From contig CP070813.1 in NCBI GenBank assembly GCA_020344055.1, positions 1,108,548-1,151,547 on the forward strand: a stretch of DNA of 43,000 nucleotides, given 5' to 3'. The translations under genes and the position numbers were made by a program. This DNA is from Candidatus Zixiibacteriota bacterium (GTDB lineage: Bacteria > Zixibacteria > MSB-5A5 > UBA10806). This document shows, piece after piece, positions 32,709 to 43,000 of the stretch. The notes below the pieces were generated by a model. It worked only from the letters and a program-made list of their open reading frames with translations. It was not told where the DNA came from and searched no databases. Numbering within the stretch: position 1 is the first letter of the stretch; the number at the start of each line of letters is the position of its first letter.

Positions 32709-34237
32709 AGAGGCAGGCCCAGGTCAAAAGTATAGGAAAAGGTCATATTGGCGTAAAATTGATCGAACGAAGAACCGTCCCGGTGATTATAATTCTCTAT
32801 GTTCTGAAATCCTACGGCGCATTCCAGGCAGGCTTTGCGTAACCCGTTCCAGGAAATCTTAACGGCGGCATCATTGGTCTTCTCCACCGTGCCGGATGGG
32901 AACTTCTCATGAAATGGCAATATATCAGGCGGCTTGTGTTCGGCGTAATATTCCCCTTTTTCACGATGTATAAACTCGGCGCCGACTTCGATATTATGGC
33001 GCGTGCGCCTGTAAACTCCGGAAAAGATCTCCAGCTGGTCGGAGTCGAGCCTGCCGATAGGCTGGCTCCAGTTTAGATAGGCATTCCGCCTTTGCACCTG
33101 GCCGAAAACGAAAGTATCCACAAAATTAAATTCAAGAATATACGACCATCCGGGAAATCTGCGGGGGACCAGAAATGCGCCCGCCTGCAGCGCGAATTTT
33201 TGCGGGCCGTTGGACTCGTACTGAATATCGTCCGCCACAAACTGCAGATAAACTCTGCCCAACCCGTTGATAACGTAAGAACCGTCCAGGGCCCAGATAA
33301 CATTATCGTCGATTTTACGGTTCTGGGCCTCCCAGTAAAACAGCAATACCGGAATACTGTAATAAAGTTCCGGCAACCGGTCGCGTCCCCCGTAAAGCAC
33401 TATCTCTGATACCGACAGCTCCAGGCTTTGCCCCGGTTTGAAAGTCAATCTGTGGCCGGATAAATAGCGGTTATTGCTAATACCCGAATCGGGATCCGAA
33501 TAATTGTCCAGCCTTGCCGTAAACCAGGACATTCGGAATGGTCTTAAATCGAAATTGACGGCTGCCATATCCAGGGGCGGCGAACCATCGTCCAGAAACA
33601 GGCTTCCCCTTGGAGAGGGTCCCCAGCTAATTCTATTCCTGCCCACCAGGAATTTAAAATAACCCGCATTATAATGCGCGTAGGCGTGATCGAACTGGCC
33701 CACGATTCGGGCGTTATGCGCCGTCCCGTAATACCACGGATAACCGGCACCATCCGAATCGAAAATTAAGCGGGAATCTATCCCCCATACACCGTCTCTG
33801 GAGATCCATCCTCCGGCCTTGTATACCGATCCGATCTCCCCTTTAAAACCCCGGTCGATATATCGTCCGCGATATATATAATACCCTTCTTTCCTCTCTC
33901 TCGATATCCCCCTGGCCTCGATTCCCAAATTAAATTCGCCGAACAGTCTTTTCGCTATTATCGCCTGCGGTGCTTTCAGGCGGTTCAGGATCGATTCCGC
34001 CAGCTTATCGCTTTCGGGATCAAATTGTGCCCTCTCATTAAGAATCGTCCTTACGACATCACCGGCCATCCAGGGCCTTTCGGTAACATGAATATCTCTC
34101 AAGTATCCCCTGTCGATGAGAGCGGTTATATCTTTATTTACAGGATCGAACGAAGGAATATATACGTTCTGGCCGCGGGATCTATCGCCGAACAAAAGAA
34201 TTAATATAACAATAAGCGCTGATAGACGATTACCCAT
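32690..34237 (-). CDS. Capsule assembly Wzi-like outer-membrane protein
   Basis: The protein has 515 residues. A signal peptide (about 1-22) leads into a short alpha domain (VNKDITALIDRGYLRDI, RPWMAGDVVRTILNE) and a long beta-barrel rich in aromatic strands: WYYGTAHNARIVGQFDHAYAH, YFKFLVGRNRISWGPSP, SYILEFNFVDTFVFGQ, ending TYTFDLGLPLWTKYH. This order is that of the Wzi family, which holds capsule polysaccharide on the cell surface. Genes for polysaccharide sugars lie within 5 kb (gmd, rmd, UDP-sugar dehydrogenase). Its 3' end overlaps ispE by 19 bases. ATG start; no ribosome site seen. Confidence 0.75.
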   Translation of the reverse strand: MGNRLSALIVILILLFGDRSRGQNVYIPSFDPVNKDITALIDRGYLRDIHVTERPWMAGDVVRTILNERAQFDPESDKLAESILNRLKAPQAIIAKRLFGEFNLGIEARGISRERKEGYYIYRGRYIDRGFKGEIGSVYKAGGWISRDGVWGIDSRLIFDSDGAGYPWYYGTAHNARIVGQFDHAYAHYNAGYFKFLVGRNRISWGPSPRGSLFLDDGSPPLDMAAVNFDLRPFRMSWFTARLDNYSDPDSGISNNRYLSGHRLTFKPGQSLELSVSEIVLYGGRDRLPELYYSIPVLLFYWEAQNRKIDDNVIWALDGSYVINGLGRVYLQFVADDIQYESNGPQKFALQAGAFLVPRRFPGWSYILEFNFVDTFVFGQVQRRNAYLNWSQPIGRLDSDQLEIFSGVYRRTRHNIEVGAEFIHREKGEYYAEHKPPDILPFHEKFPSGTVEKTNDAAVKISWNGLRKACLECAVGFQNIENYNHRDGSSFDQFYANMTFSYTFDLGLPLWTKYH

Positions 34238-34332
34238 ATCGAGAATGTATGCCGCCGCAAAAAAGATGTCAAGAATATAGAGGTCCCGGGCAGTGCCGCT
34301 GAATTCCGGCTAAACATTTGATCCCGGGCGAG

Positions 34333-35145
34333 CTAAAAACCGAGATGAACTCCGAAAGCCCACTTGTTGTTTCTGCGGCTCCGGATCGATTGATTGTCGA
34401 AGGGCCAGTGCCTGATATAAATCTCCATGGCGCCCCTGCTGCCATATAATATGAATTTAAGATCCAGGCGATGCTGACTTTCGAAATCGTTATCCTTCGT
34501 AACAACCCATAGATTATAAGAATCGAGCGCCGCCCCCATCCGCCCGTATCTCAAAACCAGATAGCGGAAATTGGTGTTGAAGGTTACCTCGTAATCATGA
34601 TTTTTCTGGAAAGATATGCCCCGGGGCGCGTAGAAGTTGACCATAAGATAATAATCCAGCTTGTTTTCCCGGATCAGGCCTTCTTTGTCGGGCCGCGGTA
34701 AATGGTATTTATATTTGGCAAGGTAATCCAGCGTCCCGAACCCCAGCCGGGGCGAGTTCCAGTATATAGATTTGTCGTCCCACCTGTCTATGGTATGAAA
34801 ACAGTCGTGATGCATCTGGGCCTCGAAAAAATGCCTGCTTTTTTCTATCCTGGCCGACAGACCGAACGACCAGTGCGCCCTGCTGGGATCGAAGACCATG
34901 TTGGAATTGAACTTCCTGCCCATGTGAGTCTCTTTAAAAAGATCAACCAGCAGGAAAAACTGCTTGTATCTGAAGGTTTCGACGCTGGCATTCAATTCCG
35001 TATCGATAAAGAAAACCTCATCCTGCTTAAAATAAATATAGGATTCTATATCGCCGTGTCCCTCGAATAGCAGCTCAAAATCGCCCCCCGCGGCCGGAAA
35101 CGCGGATGCTGATATTATAAGAGTCGTTATTAATATTAACCTCAA
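34333..35145 (-). CDS. Putative outer-membrane barrel-like secreted protein
   Basis: The protein has 270 residues. Signal peptide 1-20, then many aromatic/Arg strands: FELLFEGHGDIESYIYFK, FFIDTELNASVETFRYKQFFLLVDLF, LDYYLMVNFYAPRG, RYLVLRYGRMGAALDSYNLWVV, HRLDLKFILYG, and a C-terminal strand ending WAFGVHLGF with a terminal Phe. That end suits assembly by BAM. The start is a TTG at 35143-35145 behind GGCGGAT. It may form one transcript with the Wzi-like gene 95 bases downstream. No family identified. Confidence 0.65.
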   Translation of the reverse strand: MRLILITTLIISASAFPAAGGDFELLFEGHGDIESYIYFKQDEVFFIDTELNASVETFRYKQFFLLVDLFKETHMGRKFNSNMVFDPSRAHWSFGLSARIEKSRHFFEAQMHHDCFHTIDRWDDKSIYWNSPRLGFGTLDYLAKYKYHLPRPDKEGLIRENKLDYYLMVNFYAPRGISFQKNHDYEVTFNTNFRYLVLRYGRMGAALDSYNLWVVTKDNDFESQHRLDLKFILYGSRGAMEIYIRHWPFDNQSIRSRRNNKWAFGVHLGF

Positions 35146-35245
35146 GATCCGCCTTTCATCGCTGAACTCTTTTTTTACCTTTCCAACATTTCGTTAGAAC
35201 CCGCGGGTTTCATTAATAATCATTTGAAACGCGGATTTCCAGAAA

Positions 35246-35277
35246 TAAAAAAGCGCCGCTCGCATAAAGTGGCGCTT
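35246..35277 (-). terminator. Terminator after the UDP-sugar dehydrogenase gene
   Basis: AAGCGCC (35251-35257) and GGCGCTT (35271-35277), extended by a CT/AG pair, followed on the minus strand by TTTTTTATTT. Confidence 0.8.
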
Positions 35278-35289
35278 GAAAATCGGAGT

Positions 35290-36669
35290 TCAAATCTTAA
35301 ATATCTTATTCCGCCCATCGATCACGTTCTTGGTGGCGTTCCTGGTATCAACCACGACCCGGGAATTATCTACGATCCACTGGTAGTTAAAATAGGAATG
35401 GTCGGTCACGATGGCGGCGCAATCATACGATTTCAATATCTTCTCGTTCAAAGGGGACGCTTTAAGATCGGGACCGTGATCCATCTTGATAACCGGGACG
35501 AATTGATCGCAGTAACTGACCTTCGCCCCTTTTTCTTGAAGGATTCTGACAACGTCGAGGGCCGGCGATTCCCGCAGATCGGAAACGTCTTTTTTATAAG
35601 CCACGCCCAGAATTAAAACCCTGGCGCCGTTGATGGATAGCTTTCTCGAATTCAGGGCGGTGGAAATCTTCTGCACCACATATTCCGGCATATGAGAATT
35701 GATATCCCCCGCGAGCTCGATGAACCGCGCGTAATAGTTCAGCGATTTCAATTTCCATGAAAGGTAGTGGGGATCTATGGGTATGCAATGCCCTCCCAGG
35801 CCGGGTCCGGGATAAAAGGGCATGAAACCGAACGGCTTGGTGGCCGCCGCGTCGATGACCTCCCATACGTCTATTCCCAGCCGATCGCACATGAGGGCAA
35901 CTTCGTTAACCAGCGCTATGTTTACTGATCTGAACGTATTCTCCAGGAGCTTTACCATCTCGGCCGATTTCGTGGATGAGGTGGGTATCACCTGCGTGAT
36001 CACCTGCTCGTAGAATAGTTTCGCCGCCTTCAAACAGACCGGCGTGGTGCCGCCGACGACCTTCGGGGTGTTCCGGGTGGCATACTTTTGATTGCCCGGG
36101 TCAACTCTTTCCGGCGAAAACGCCAGCAGGAAATCCTTGCCTACCTTTAATCCGCTTTCCTCCAGTTTGGGCCTGATCAACTCTTCGGTGGTTCCGGGAT
36201 AGGTGGTCGACTCCAGGATAACCAGCTGACCCCTGTGCACGTACTTCGCTATCTCGTCCACGGCCGAAAGGATATATGAAACATCCGGGTCTTTGGTCTT
36301 ATTAAGGGGAGTGGGAACACAGATTATGACGACGTCGGAATTTTTCAAGACAGAAAAATCGCTTGTGCAGTAAAGCCTTTTTAGATCGACGAGCTCCTTA
36401 ACGTCAGAATTCTTTATATCATTGATGTCCGATTTCCCCGAATTAACGGTTCTTACCTTTTTCTCCAGGATATCGATCCCGGTAACGTTAAAACCGACCC
36501 GCCCTATCTCTATGGCGAGGGGAAGCCCCACATATCCCATACCTATCACGGCCACGATGGCGGAGCGCTCTTTAATCCTGCTCTCCAGACTTGATACTAT
36601 CCCTCCTCTCGGGGGCAATGATTTTGAACTGTTTCGCTTCGCTTTCTGCTTCGATGCTTTGGCAGCCAT
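35290..36669 (-). CDS. UDP-N-acetylglucosamine/mannosamine-type 6-dehydrogenase (nucleotide-sugar dehydrogenase)
   Basis: The protein has 459 residues. It oxidises C6 of a UDP-hexose or UDP-HexNAc to the uronic acid with two NAD+. NAD site VIGMGYVGLPLA (41-52), FSPERVDPG (184-192), Lys240/Asn244 (KLLENTFRSVN) and catalytic Cys295 in GPGLGGHCIPIDPHYL, then the C-terminal domain LGVAYKKDVSDLRESPA. This is the WbpA/WecC subgroup by its motif wording; exact substrate is not decided. A Lys/Ser-rich 33-residue N-terminal extension precedes the fold. CGGAG lies before ATG. Supplies uronic acids for surface polysaccharide. Confidence 0.9.
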   Translation of the reverse strand: MAAKASKQKAKRNSSKSLPPRGGIVSSLESRIKERSAIVAVIGMGYVGLPLAIEIGRVGFNVTGIDILEKKVRTVNSGKSDINDIKNSDVKELVDLKRLYCTSDFSVLKNSDVVIICVPTPLNKTKDPDVSYILSAVDEIAKYVHRGQLVILESTTYPGTTEELIRPKLEESGLKVGKDFLLAFSPERVDPGNQKYATRNTPKVVGGTTPVCLKAAKLFYEQVITQVIPTSSTKSAEMVKLLENTFRSVNIALVNEVALMCDRLGIDVWEVIDAAATKPFGFMPFYPGPGLGGHCIPIDPHYLSWKLKSLNYYARFIELAGDINSHMPEYVVQKISTALNSRKLSINGARVLILGVAYKKDVSDLRESPALDVVRILQEKGAKVSYCDQFVPVIKMDHGPDLKASPLNEKILKSYDCAAIVTDHSYFNYQWIVDNSRVVVDTRNATKNVIDGRNKIFKI

Positions 36670-36707
36670 TTATTTTCTCCGGGTGTATTATGTCTTATCG
36701 ATAGTAA

Positions 36708-37670
36708 TTACATTTCTTCAGCCAGATGATCGTACCAGAATTTCAATGAATCGGCCAGGGTGATCTCCATCTCTATTTCCGGCTCCCATCCGGTATCCTC
36801 TTTTATTCTCTTATTGGAACCCGTCAGTATAGGAATATCCACCGGCCTCATTCTCGATTGATCTCTCATTACCTCGATATCCTTCTTGGCCATGGACCTG
36901 TACCGCTCCAATAGATAGGAAAGCTTATACCCCTTCCCCGTACAGACGTTATACGGTTTTCCCGGTTTTCCCTTCTCGATTATATCCATGTAAGCCCTGA
37001 CCACGTCGCGTACGTCGGTATAATCGCGCTGCACGTTGAGGTTTCCTACTTTCAAAACCGGCGGGCTCAATCCCAGCTCTATCTTGGCGATCTGAAAAGC
37101 CCAGTCGGAAAGCACGCCCACAGTCTTCTGCCCGGGGCCGGAATGGGAAAAGGCCCTGGCCACATAAACGGGAAGTTTGTAAGCCTTGAAATACTGGTAG
37201 GCCATTAAATCCACGGCGGCCTTGCTCACGGCGTAGGGATTGACCGGCCTTAAAGGATGATCCTCGTCCACGGGACACTCTTCCGGATCGAGCTGCCCGT
37301 AAACCTCCGACGATGATATCACCAGCGTCTTTACCTCGTAGTCGAGTTTGCTGACAACCTCCAGCAGGTTCAGGGTGCCGAAAAGATTGTCGGAAAAGGT
37401 CTCCTGGGGATTCTCGAACGATATCTTCACCGACGATTGCGCCGCCAGGTGAAAAACGGCGTCAGGCTTGCATTCATTCATCACCTCGCTGACGATCTTA
37501 TCATCGCGAAGATCCCCCTCGTAGATCTTGAGCTTCTCCTGCGACTTGATATCATCGGGCAGCTCAATATCGGGATAATCTATCCCGGAAATCTCGTGGC
37601 CGCCGTAAATCAGGTAACGGGTGAGATGACACCCCACGAAACCGCCTATGCCTGTGATCAGGGCTTTCAT
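36708..37670 (-). CDS. rmd: GDP-4-keto-6-deoxy-D-mannose reductase (NAD-dependent epimerase/dehydratase family)
   Basis: The protein has 320 residues. An extended short-chain dehydrogenase fold: [10 protein letters not shown] (7-16), SSSEVYG (119-125), Tyr146-x3-Lys150 (NPYAVSK), and [11 protein letters not shown] with the signature loop of Rmd-type reductases, which yield GDP-D-rhamnose from the Gmd product. Epimerases such as GDP-fucose synthase or a GDP-talose enzyme are alternatives. It overlaps gmd by 4 bases (ATGA), so the two act on the same intermediate. Confidence 0.85.
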   Translation of the reverse strand: MKALITGIGGFVGCHLTRYLIYGGHEISGIDYPDIELPDDIKSQEKLKIYEGDLRDDKIVSEVMNECKPDAVFHLAAQSSVKISFENPQETFSDNLFGTLNLLEVVSKLDYEVKTLVISSSEVYGQLDPEECPVDEDHPLRPVNPYAVSKAAVDLMAYQYFKAYKLPVYVARAFSHSGPGQKTVGVLSDWAFQIAKIELGLSPPVLKVGNLNVQRDYTDVRDVVRAYMDIIEKGKPGKPYNVCTGKGYKLSYLLERYRSMAKKDIEVMRDQSRMRPVDIPILTGSNKRIKEDTGWEPEIEMEITLADSLKFWYDHLAEEM

Positions 37671-38626
37671 TTTGGTTTCAACCGCCCCATATCGGCGTCC
37701 ACCATCATCTCGATCATCTGCTTGAAGGAGACCTCCGGCTCCCAGCCCAGGGTCTTCCTGGCGTGGGAGGGGTCGCCCAGAAGCCTCTCCACCTCGGCGG
37801 GCCGCACGAACCGGGGATCGGATACCACGTAATCTTTATAATCGAGATCGAGATGCGCAAAGGCAATCTCGCACAGGTCCCGCACCGAATGGCTAATTCC
37901 GGTGGCTATCACGAAGTTATCCGGTCTTTCATGCTGAAGCATCATCCACATGGCGCGCACGTAATCGCCGGCGTAGCCCCAGTCCCTTTCGGCATCGAGA
38001 TTCCCGAGAGCCAGCTTTTCGGCCAGTCCCAGCTTGATCCGGGCCGCGCCGTCGGTGACCTTCCTGGTGACAAATTCCAGACCCCTCCTCGGGGATTCAT
38101 GATTGAACAGGATTCCGGATACCGCGAATATGTTATATGATTCCTTGTAATTTACCGTGATAAAATGCCCGTAAACTTTCGCCACGCCGTAGGGGCTCCT
38201 GGGGTAGAACGGCGTTTTCTCATTCTGCGGGACCTCCACCACCTTGCCGAACATCTCCGACGATGACGCCTGGTAGAATTTTATCTTGGTATCGACCTGC
38301 CTTATGGCCTCGAGCACCTTGGTGACGCCGAGGGCGTCGAACTCACCGGTCAAAATCGGCTGTCTCCACGAGGTCGGCACAAACGACTGCGCCCCCAGAT
38401 TGTAGACTTCATCCGGATGGATCTCATCTATAATCCGTAGTATCGAGAATTGATCCAGGAGGTCTCCGTGAACCAACGTCAACTTATCCCGGATATGGTT
38501 TATCCGCTCGAAATTCTCCGTGGACGAGCGTCGGACCATGCCGTAGACATCATACCCCTTCTCAAGCAGAAGATCGGCAAGGTAGGAACCGTCCTGTCCC
38601 GTTATTCCGGTGATCAAAGCTTTCAT
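37667..38626 (-). CDS. gmd: GDP-mannose 4,6-dehydratase
   Basis: The protein has 319 residues. Gmd converts GDP-D-mannose to GDP-4-keto-6-deoxy-D-mannose, the entry to GDP-rhamnose, fucose and related sugars. NAD(P) site [15 protein letters not shown] (7-21), MVRRSST, catalytic SSSE (121-124) and Tyr146-x3-Lys150 ([11 protein letters not shown]), [18 protein letters not shown] and the C-terminal [21 protein letters not shown] block are textbook. AGGGGA precedes the ATG and a promoter lies 20-50 bases upstream, so it leads the gmd-rmd operon. Confidence 0.95.
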   Translation of the reverse strand: MKALITGITGQDGSYLADLLLEKGYDVYGMVRRSSTENFERINHIRDKLTLVHGDLLDQFSILRIIDEIHPDEVYNLGAQSFVPTSWRQPILTGEFDALGVTKVLEAIRQVDTKIKFYQASSSEMFGKVVEVPQNEKTPFYPRSPYGVAKVYGHFITVNYKESYNIFAVSGILFNHESPRRGLEFVTRKVTDGAARIKLGLAEKLALGNLDAERDWGYAGDYVRAMWMMLQHERPDNFVIATGISHSVRDLCEIAFAHLDLDYKDYVVSDPRFVRPAEVERLLGDPSHARKTLGWEPEVSFKQMIEMMVDADMGRLKPK

Positions 38627-38651
38627 CGTTTCCCCTTGTCAAAACCCGAAA

Positions 38652-38679
38652 AATATAGCCTGTGCCATCCAGAAGTCAA
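38652..38679 (-). promoter_or_regulatory. gmd promoter
   Basis: On the minus strand: TTGACT (38674-38679), a 16-base spacer, TATATT (38652-38657), leaving a leader of about 20 bases before the gmd ATG. Confidence 0.6.
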
Positions 38680-38831
38680 ACGAATACTAAATCTATACTT
38701 TATTCGACATAATTATACCAAGCTGTATGAAAAAACACGACGGTCGGGCGGGGTGGATAATATGGCGCTACAACTTATTGCATATAAATGGGATACAAAA
38801 AGAATATTTTTCAAAAAATACACTTTTACGC

Positions 38832-38860
38832 TTGAAATAGATCGAAATTTATGGTAAATT
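38832..38860 (+). promoter_or_regulatory. Promoter of the dciA-gyrB operon
   Basis: TTGAAA (38832-38837), a 17-base spacer, TAAATT (38855-38860), about 50 bases before the TTG start of dciA. The stretch 38627-38830 is otherwise AT-rich and empty apart from the gmd promoter. Confidence 0.5.
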
Positions 38861-38917
38861 ATAAGGTTAAGATAAAAACCGTAACCGGTTTTCGAAAAGA
38901 GAGTTAAGGAACGATAA

Positions 38918-41162
<2,245 letters not shown>

Positions 41163-41166
41163 AAAC

Positions 41167-41233
41167 GTAGGGCAGGAGTCTCCGACTCCTGCCAATTACT
41201 CAAGCCGGCAGGACCCGGGGAGTCCTGCCCTAC
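41167..41233. repeat. Two palindromic elements, GTAGGGCAGGAGTC...CCTGCCCTAC
   Basis: 41167-41192 (GTAGGGCAGGAGTC, then GACTCCTGCC) and 41207-41233 (GGCAGGACCCGG, then AGTCCTGCCCTAC) are inverse copies of a GGCAGGAGTC theme; the outer ends GTAGGGCAGGA and TCCTGCCCTAC also pair with each other. They end at the stop codon of the converging gene and may act as a terminator-like structure, though no T run follows. Confidence 0.65.
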
Positions 41234-42096
41234 TATTTATTCCGAACCGAACTGTACTCCCCGGCCGAATACCCCCGGTTCAATATCAACATCCTGTTTC
41301 TAATATTATAGCGGTAAACGGGCATACGGGCGACATCGAAACCCTCGCGGTAGCTTTTCAGGGCCAATTCTATCAATCCGACAAGATAATCGACCGGAAG
41401 CAGGTGATCGAATCTCGGCTCAATGTCAAACCTCAGATTTGACACCCCGCCCCGCGAATATTCCCAGATGGCATACTGGGCGAATTGATGGCTATACAAG
41501 CCAAGCTCAAGCAGCGATCTGCCCATATCGCAAAAAACCTTGATATAATCCACATAGAGTGGCGCCCGGCCCGTGGAATACAACTCGAACAGGGTCTTGC
41601 GGTTCTCGGGTATGATATACGGTCTTACCCTTACCTCGCCGTTATCGGATGATTCGATATACCCGGCGGTAATTATAAAATTGAAAATCTGCTCTTTCAT
41701 AACCGAATCGCTCCCGAGACTGAAAACCCGAAGAAAGGCTATCGTATCATCGGGCGATAGATCCCCGCAATCGGCATCCAATCCCAGAACGCTATGGTAA
41801 TCTATGGGAAACATCGCCAACGCCTCATTTCTGCTCTCCTGGCTCACGATCAAACCGCCCAGCACCAGCCTCTCCCCGCCTTCGGGCCAGGTTTCCTCAA
41901 ATGCCCAGGTGCCGTCCCCATTGTCGCAACCGTCCCGATAATAAAACCGGTGTTCCGATTCGGTGTCCTCGGCCTCGACTATAAAATAATGAGCGTTGGC
42001 CAGCTTCAAGCATTTCGATACCCGCGATTCAAAATCCCCGGCAAGAACCGGTACCGACCAGAGCGTAACCAACAAGAGACTTATTAAGTTTCGCAT
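41233..42096 (-). CDS. Secreted protein of unknown family
   Basis: The protein has 287 residues with a signal peptide (1-19, SVPVLAG). The body is mixed helix/strand without a motif I know: SRVSKCLKLANAHYFIVEAED, DGCDNGDGTWAFEETWPEGGE, DDTIAFLRVFSLGSDSVMKEQIFNFIITAGYIESS, then several helices. AAGGGGG lies before the ATG. It begins 7 bases after the sorting-domain gene, hence one transcript with that surface protein. The four Cys could form disulfides after export. Confidence 0.7.
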   Translation of the reverse strand: MRNLISLLLVTLWSVPVLAGDFESRVSKCLKLANAHYFIVEAEDTESEHRFYYRDGCDNGDGTWAFEETWPEGGERLVLGGLIVSQESRNEALAMFPIDYHSVLGLDADCGDLSPDDTIAFLRVFSLGSDSVMKEQIFNFIITAGYIESSDNGEVRVRPYIIPENRKTLFELYSTGRAPLYVDYIKVFCDMGRSLLELGLYSHQFAQYAIWEYSRGGVSNLRFDIEPRFDHLLPVDYLVGLIELALKSYREGFDVARMPVYRYNIRNRMLILNRGYSAGEYSSVRNK

Positions 42097-42103
42097 ATCC
42101 CCC

Positions 42104-43000
42104 TTACCTTAATAACACCAGTTTCCTCTTCGAGGATAGACGGGGCTCCCCCCACTGGCTGATCCTCGCGAAGTAAACCCCCGTGGGAAGATCGTTCCCC
42201 GCATCATCCCTGCCATCCCAGGTTATCGTATGCTGTCCCACCTCCTTTTTTTCATCCACCAGTTTCCTCACTTTGCGCCCCATGATGTCGTAGATATCTA
42301 TATTTATCCGGGCCGGTATCGGCCCGATATTAGCCACATAATAAACGATAGTCGTCTGCGAATTGAAGGGATTGGGATAATTGCCGGTTATGGCCGTTAT
42401 GTCCGGTCTCTCGACCCCCGGCTGGCCCCAAATAGACGTTAAGATTACCGCCAACTCCTCGGAGTAATCAGAGATGTTATCCTGGTTATCCACAGCGGCG
42501 ATGCGATAGTAGTAGTTGTGTCCCGGCTCCCAGTCCAGATCTATATAGAATGACGTATCCGGCTCGGCGATCATGTTGAAGACGTTGGGCGTAAAGCCCG
42601 ATAAAGTATCCCTGTGAAGCTGGTAGCGGCTGAAATCGGCCTCGGGATTGAATCGCCAGACCAGTATTATGGAATCGGCAACCACAGAGGCGGAAAGCGA
42701 ATCGGGTATGTTGGGAGGAAGATCGATATAGATATACGACTCCCCTCCGGGGCCGCCGTAACAGCCGATGTCCGATCTGGTGCCGTCGACATCCAGAATG
42801 GCCGGATCTCCAGCATCGATTAGGGGTGAAAAAGCCTGAAGATGATAATCATCACCTCCCATATACATGGGATACTCGTGGAGCAGGCCGAAAGAGGTGT
42901 CCACCTGGCTTGAAGGCGAGTCCACCACAAAATCAACCGGCGCTCGCCAGATATTGTTGTAACTGGCGTAAAGTGTTGAATTATAACCCCCGAACCATAC
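42104..43000 (-). CDS. Secreted parallel beta-helix protein with C-terminal sorting domain (5' end outside window)
   Basis: The frame is open to the window edge, so the start lies beyond 43000. Only about 298 residues are seen. They include the end of a beta-helix with AFSPLIDAGDPAILDVDGT and RSDIGCYGGPGG, a fibronectin-III-like domain (SLSASVVADSIILVWRF to YYYRIAAVDNQDNISDYSE), and a C-terminal domain NYPNPFNSQTTIVYYV ... IYDIMGRKVRKLV ... LPTGVYFARI, the FlgD-like/type A sorting domain of the type IX secretion route. The product is therefore likely a surface or secreted protein of an FCB-like bacterium. Followed by the secreted unknown 7 bases later. Confidence 0.8.
   Translation of the reverse strand, partial: VWFGGYNSTLYASYNNIWRAPVDFVVDSPSSQVDTSFGLLHEYPMYMGGDDYHLQAFSPLIDAGDPAILDVDGTRSDIGCYGGPGGESYIYIDLPPNIPDSLSASVVADSIILVWRFNPEADFSRYQLHRDTLSGFTPNVFNMIAEPDTSFYIDLDWEPGHNYYYRIAAVDNQDNISDYSEELAVILTSIWGQPGVERPDITAITGNYPNPFNSQTTIVYYVANIGPIPARINIDIYDIMGRKVRKLVDEKKEVGQHTITWDGRDDAGNDLPTGVYFARISQWGEPRLSSKRKLVLLR

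Overview
The window looks like chromosome of a Gram-negative, mesophile-like bacterium with roughly even base composition. It carries several secreted or outer-membrane beta-barrel proteins, a Wzi-like capsule protein, GDP-deoxyhexose synthesis genes and, at the right edge, a secreted beta-helix protein ending in a NYPNPFN-type C-terminal sorting domain. That sorting domain is common in the FCB group and related candidate phyla (for example Zixibacteria, KSB1, Marinimicrobia). The phylum is inference; no rRNA gene is present to settle it.

Layout. 0-3.7 kb: the tail of an unrecognised gene, an outer-membrane barrel plus lipoprotein operon, a divergent ATP-type PEP carboxykinase, and a small two-helix membrane protein. 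3.9-6.8 kb: an AT-richer island with a TIR-domain protein whose C-terminal half looks acetyltransferase-like, a GNAT acetyltransferase 5 bases behind it, a small C-tail-anchored protein, and a PD-(D/E)XK nuclease-like protein; this is the best candidate for an undescribed (defence-like) system. 6.9-9.0 kb: a large secreted protein built on twelve G-x-D-x-Y repeats. 9.2-15.2 kb: nitroreductase, LolA-like secreted protein, FAD-linked glycolate/lactate oxidase, NTF2-like protein, RsgA and an APH-family kinase. Ahead of rsgA sits a promoter, a 19-codon Arg-rich ORF and a terminator whose arms can re-pair, which looks like an attenuator or a stand-alone small transcript.

15.2-23.2 kb (minus strand): a nuclease-like protein with a GT-C/TPR membrane protein, then the run HAD phosphatase, methyltransferase, YchF, small protein, Lon with overlapping or close spacing. 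23.5-25.2 kb (plus): a flippase-like membrane protein coupled to a dolichol-phosphate-mannose-type glycosyltransferase. 25.3-31.2 kb: three outer-membrane barrels, a YcxB-like protein, gyrA and a secreted unknown. 31.5-38.6 kb (minus): Wzi-like protein, ispE and spoVG in one coupled run, another barrel-like protein, a UDP-sugar dehydrogenase, and rmd-gmd for GDP-deoxyhexose. 38.8-41.2 kb (plus): dciA-gyrB with a clear promoter. 41.2-43.0 kb (minus): a secreted unknown behind the truncated sorting-domain protein.

Themes: (1) surface polysaccharide and envelope genes dominate (gmd, rmd, UDP-sugar dehydrogenase, Wzi, polyprenyl-phosphate sugar synthase, GT-C protein). (2) DNA topology and replication genes (gyrA, gyrB, dciA) sit within 14 kb. 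(3) Intergenic gaps carry palindromes that mostly begin with GTAGG and end with CCTAC but have different inner sequences. (4) TTG and GTG starts backed by good Shine-Dalgarno sites are frequent. No tRNA, rRNA, CRISPR array or complete insertion sequence was recognised.
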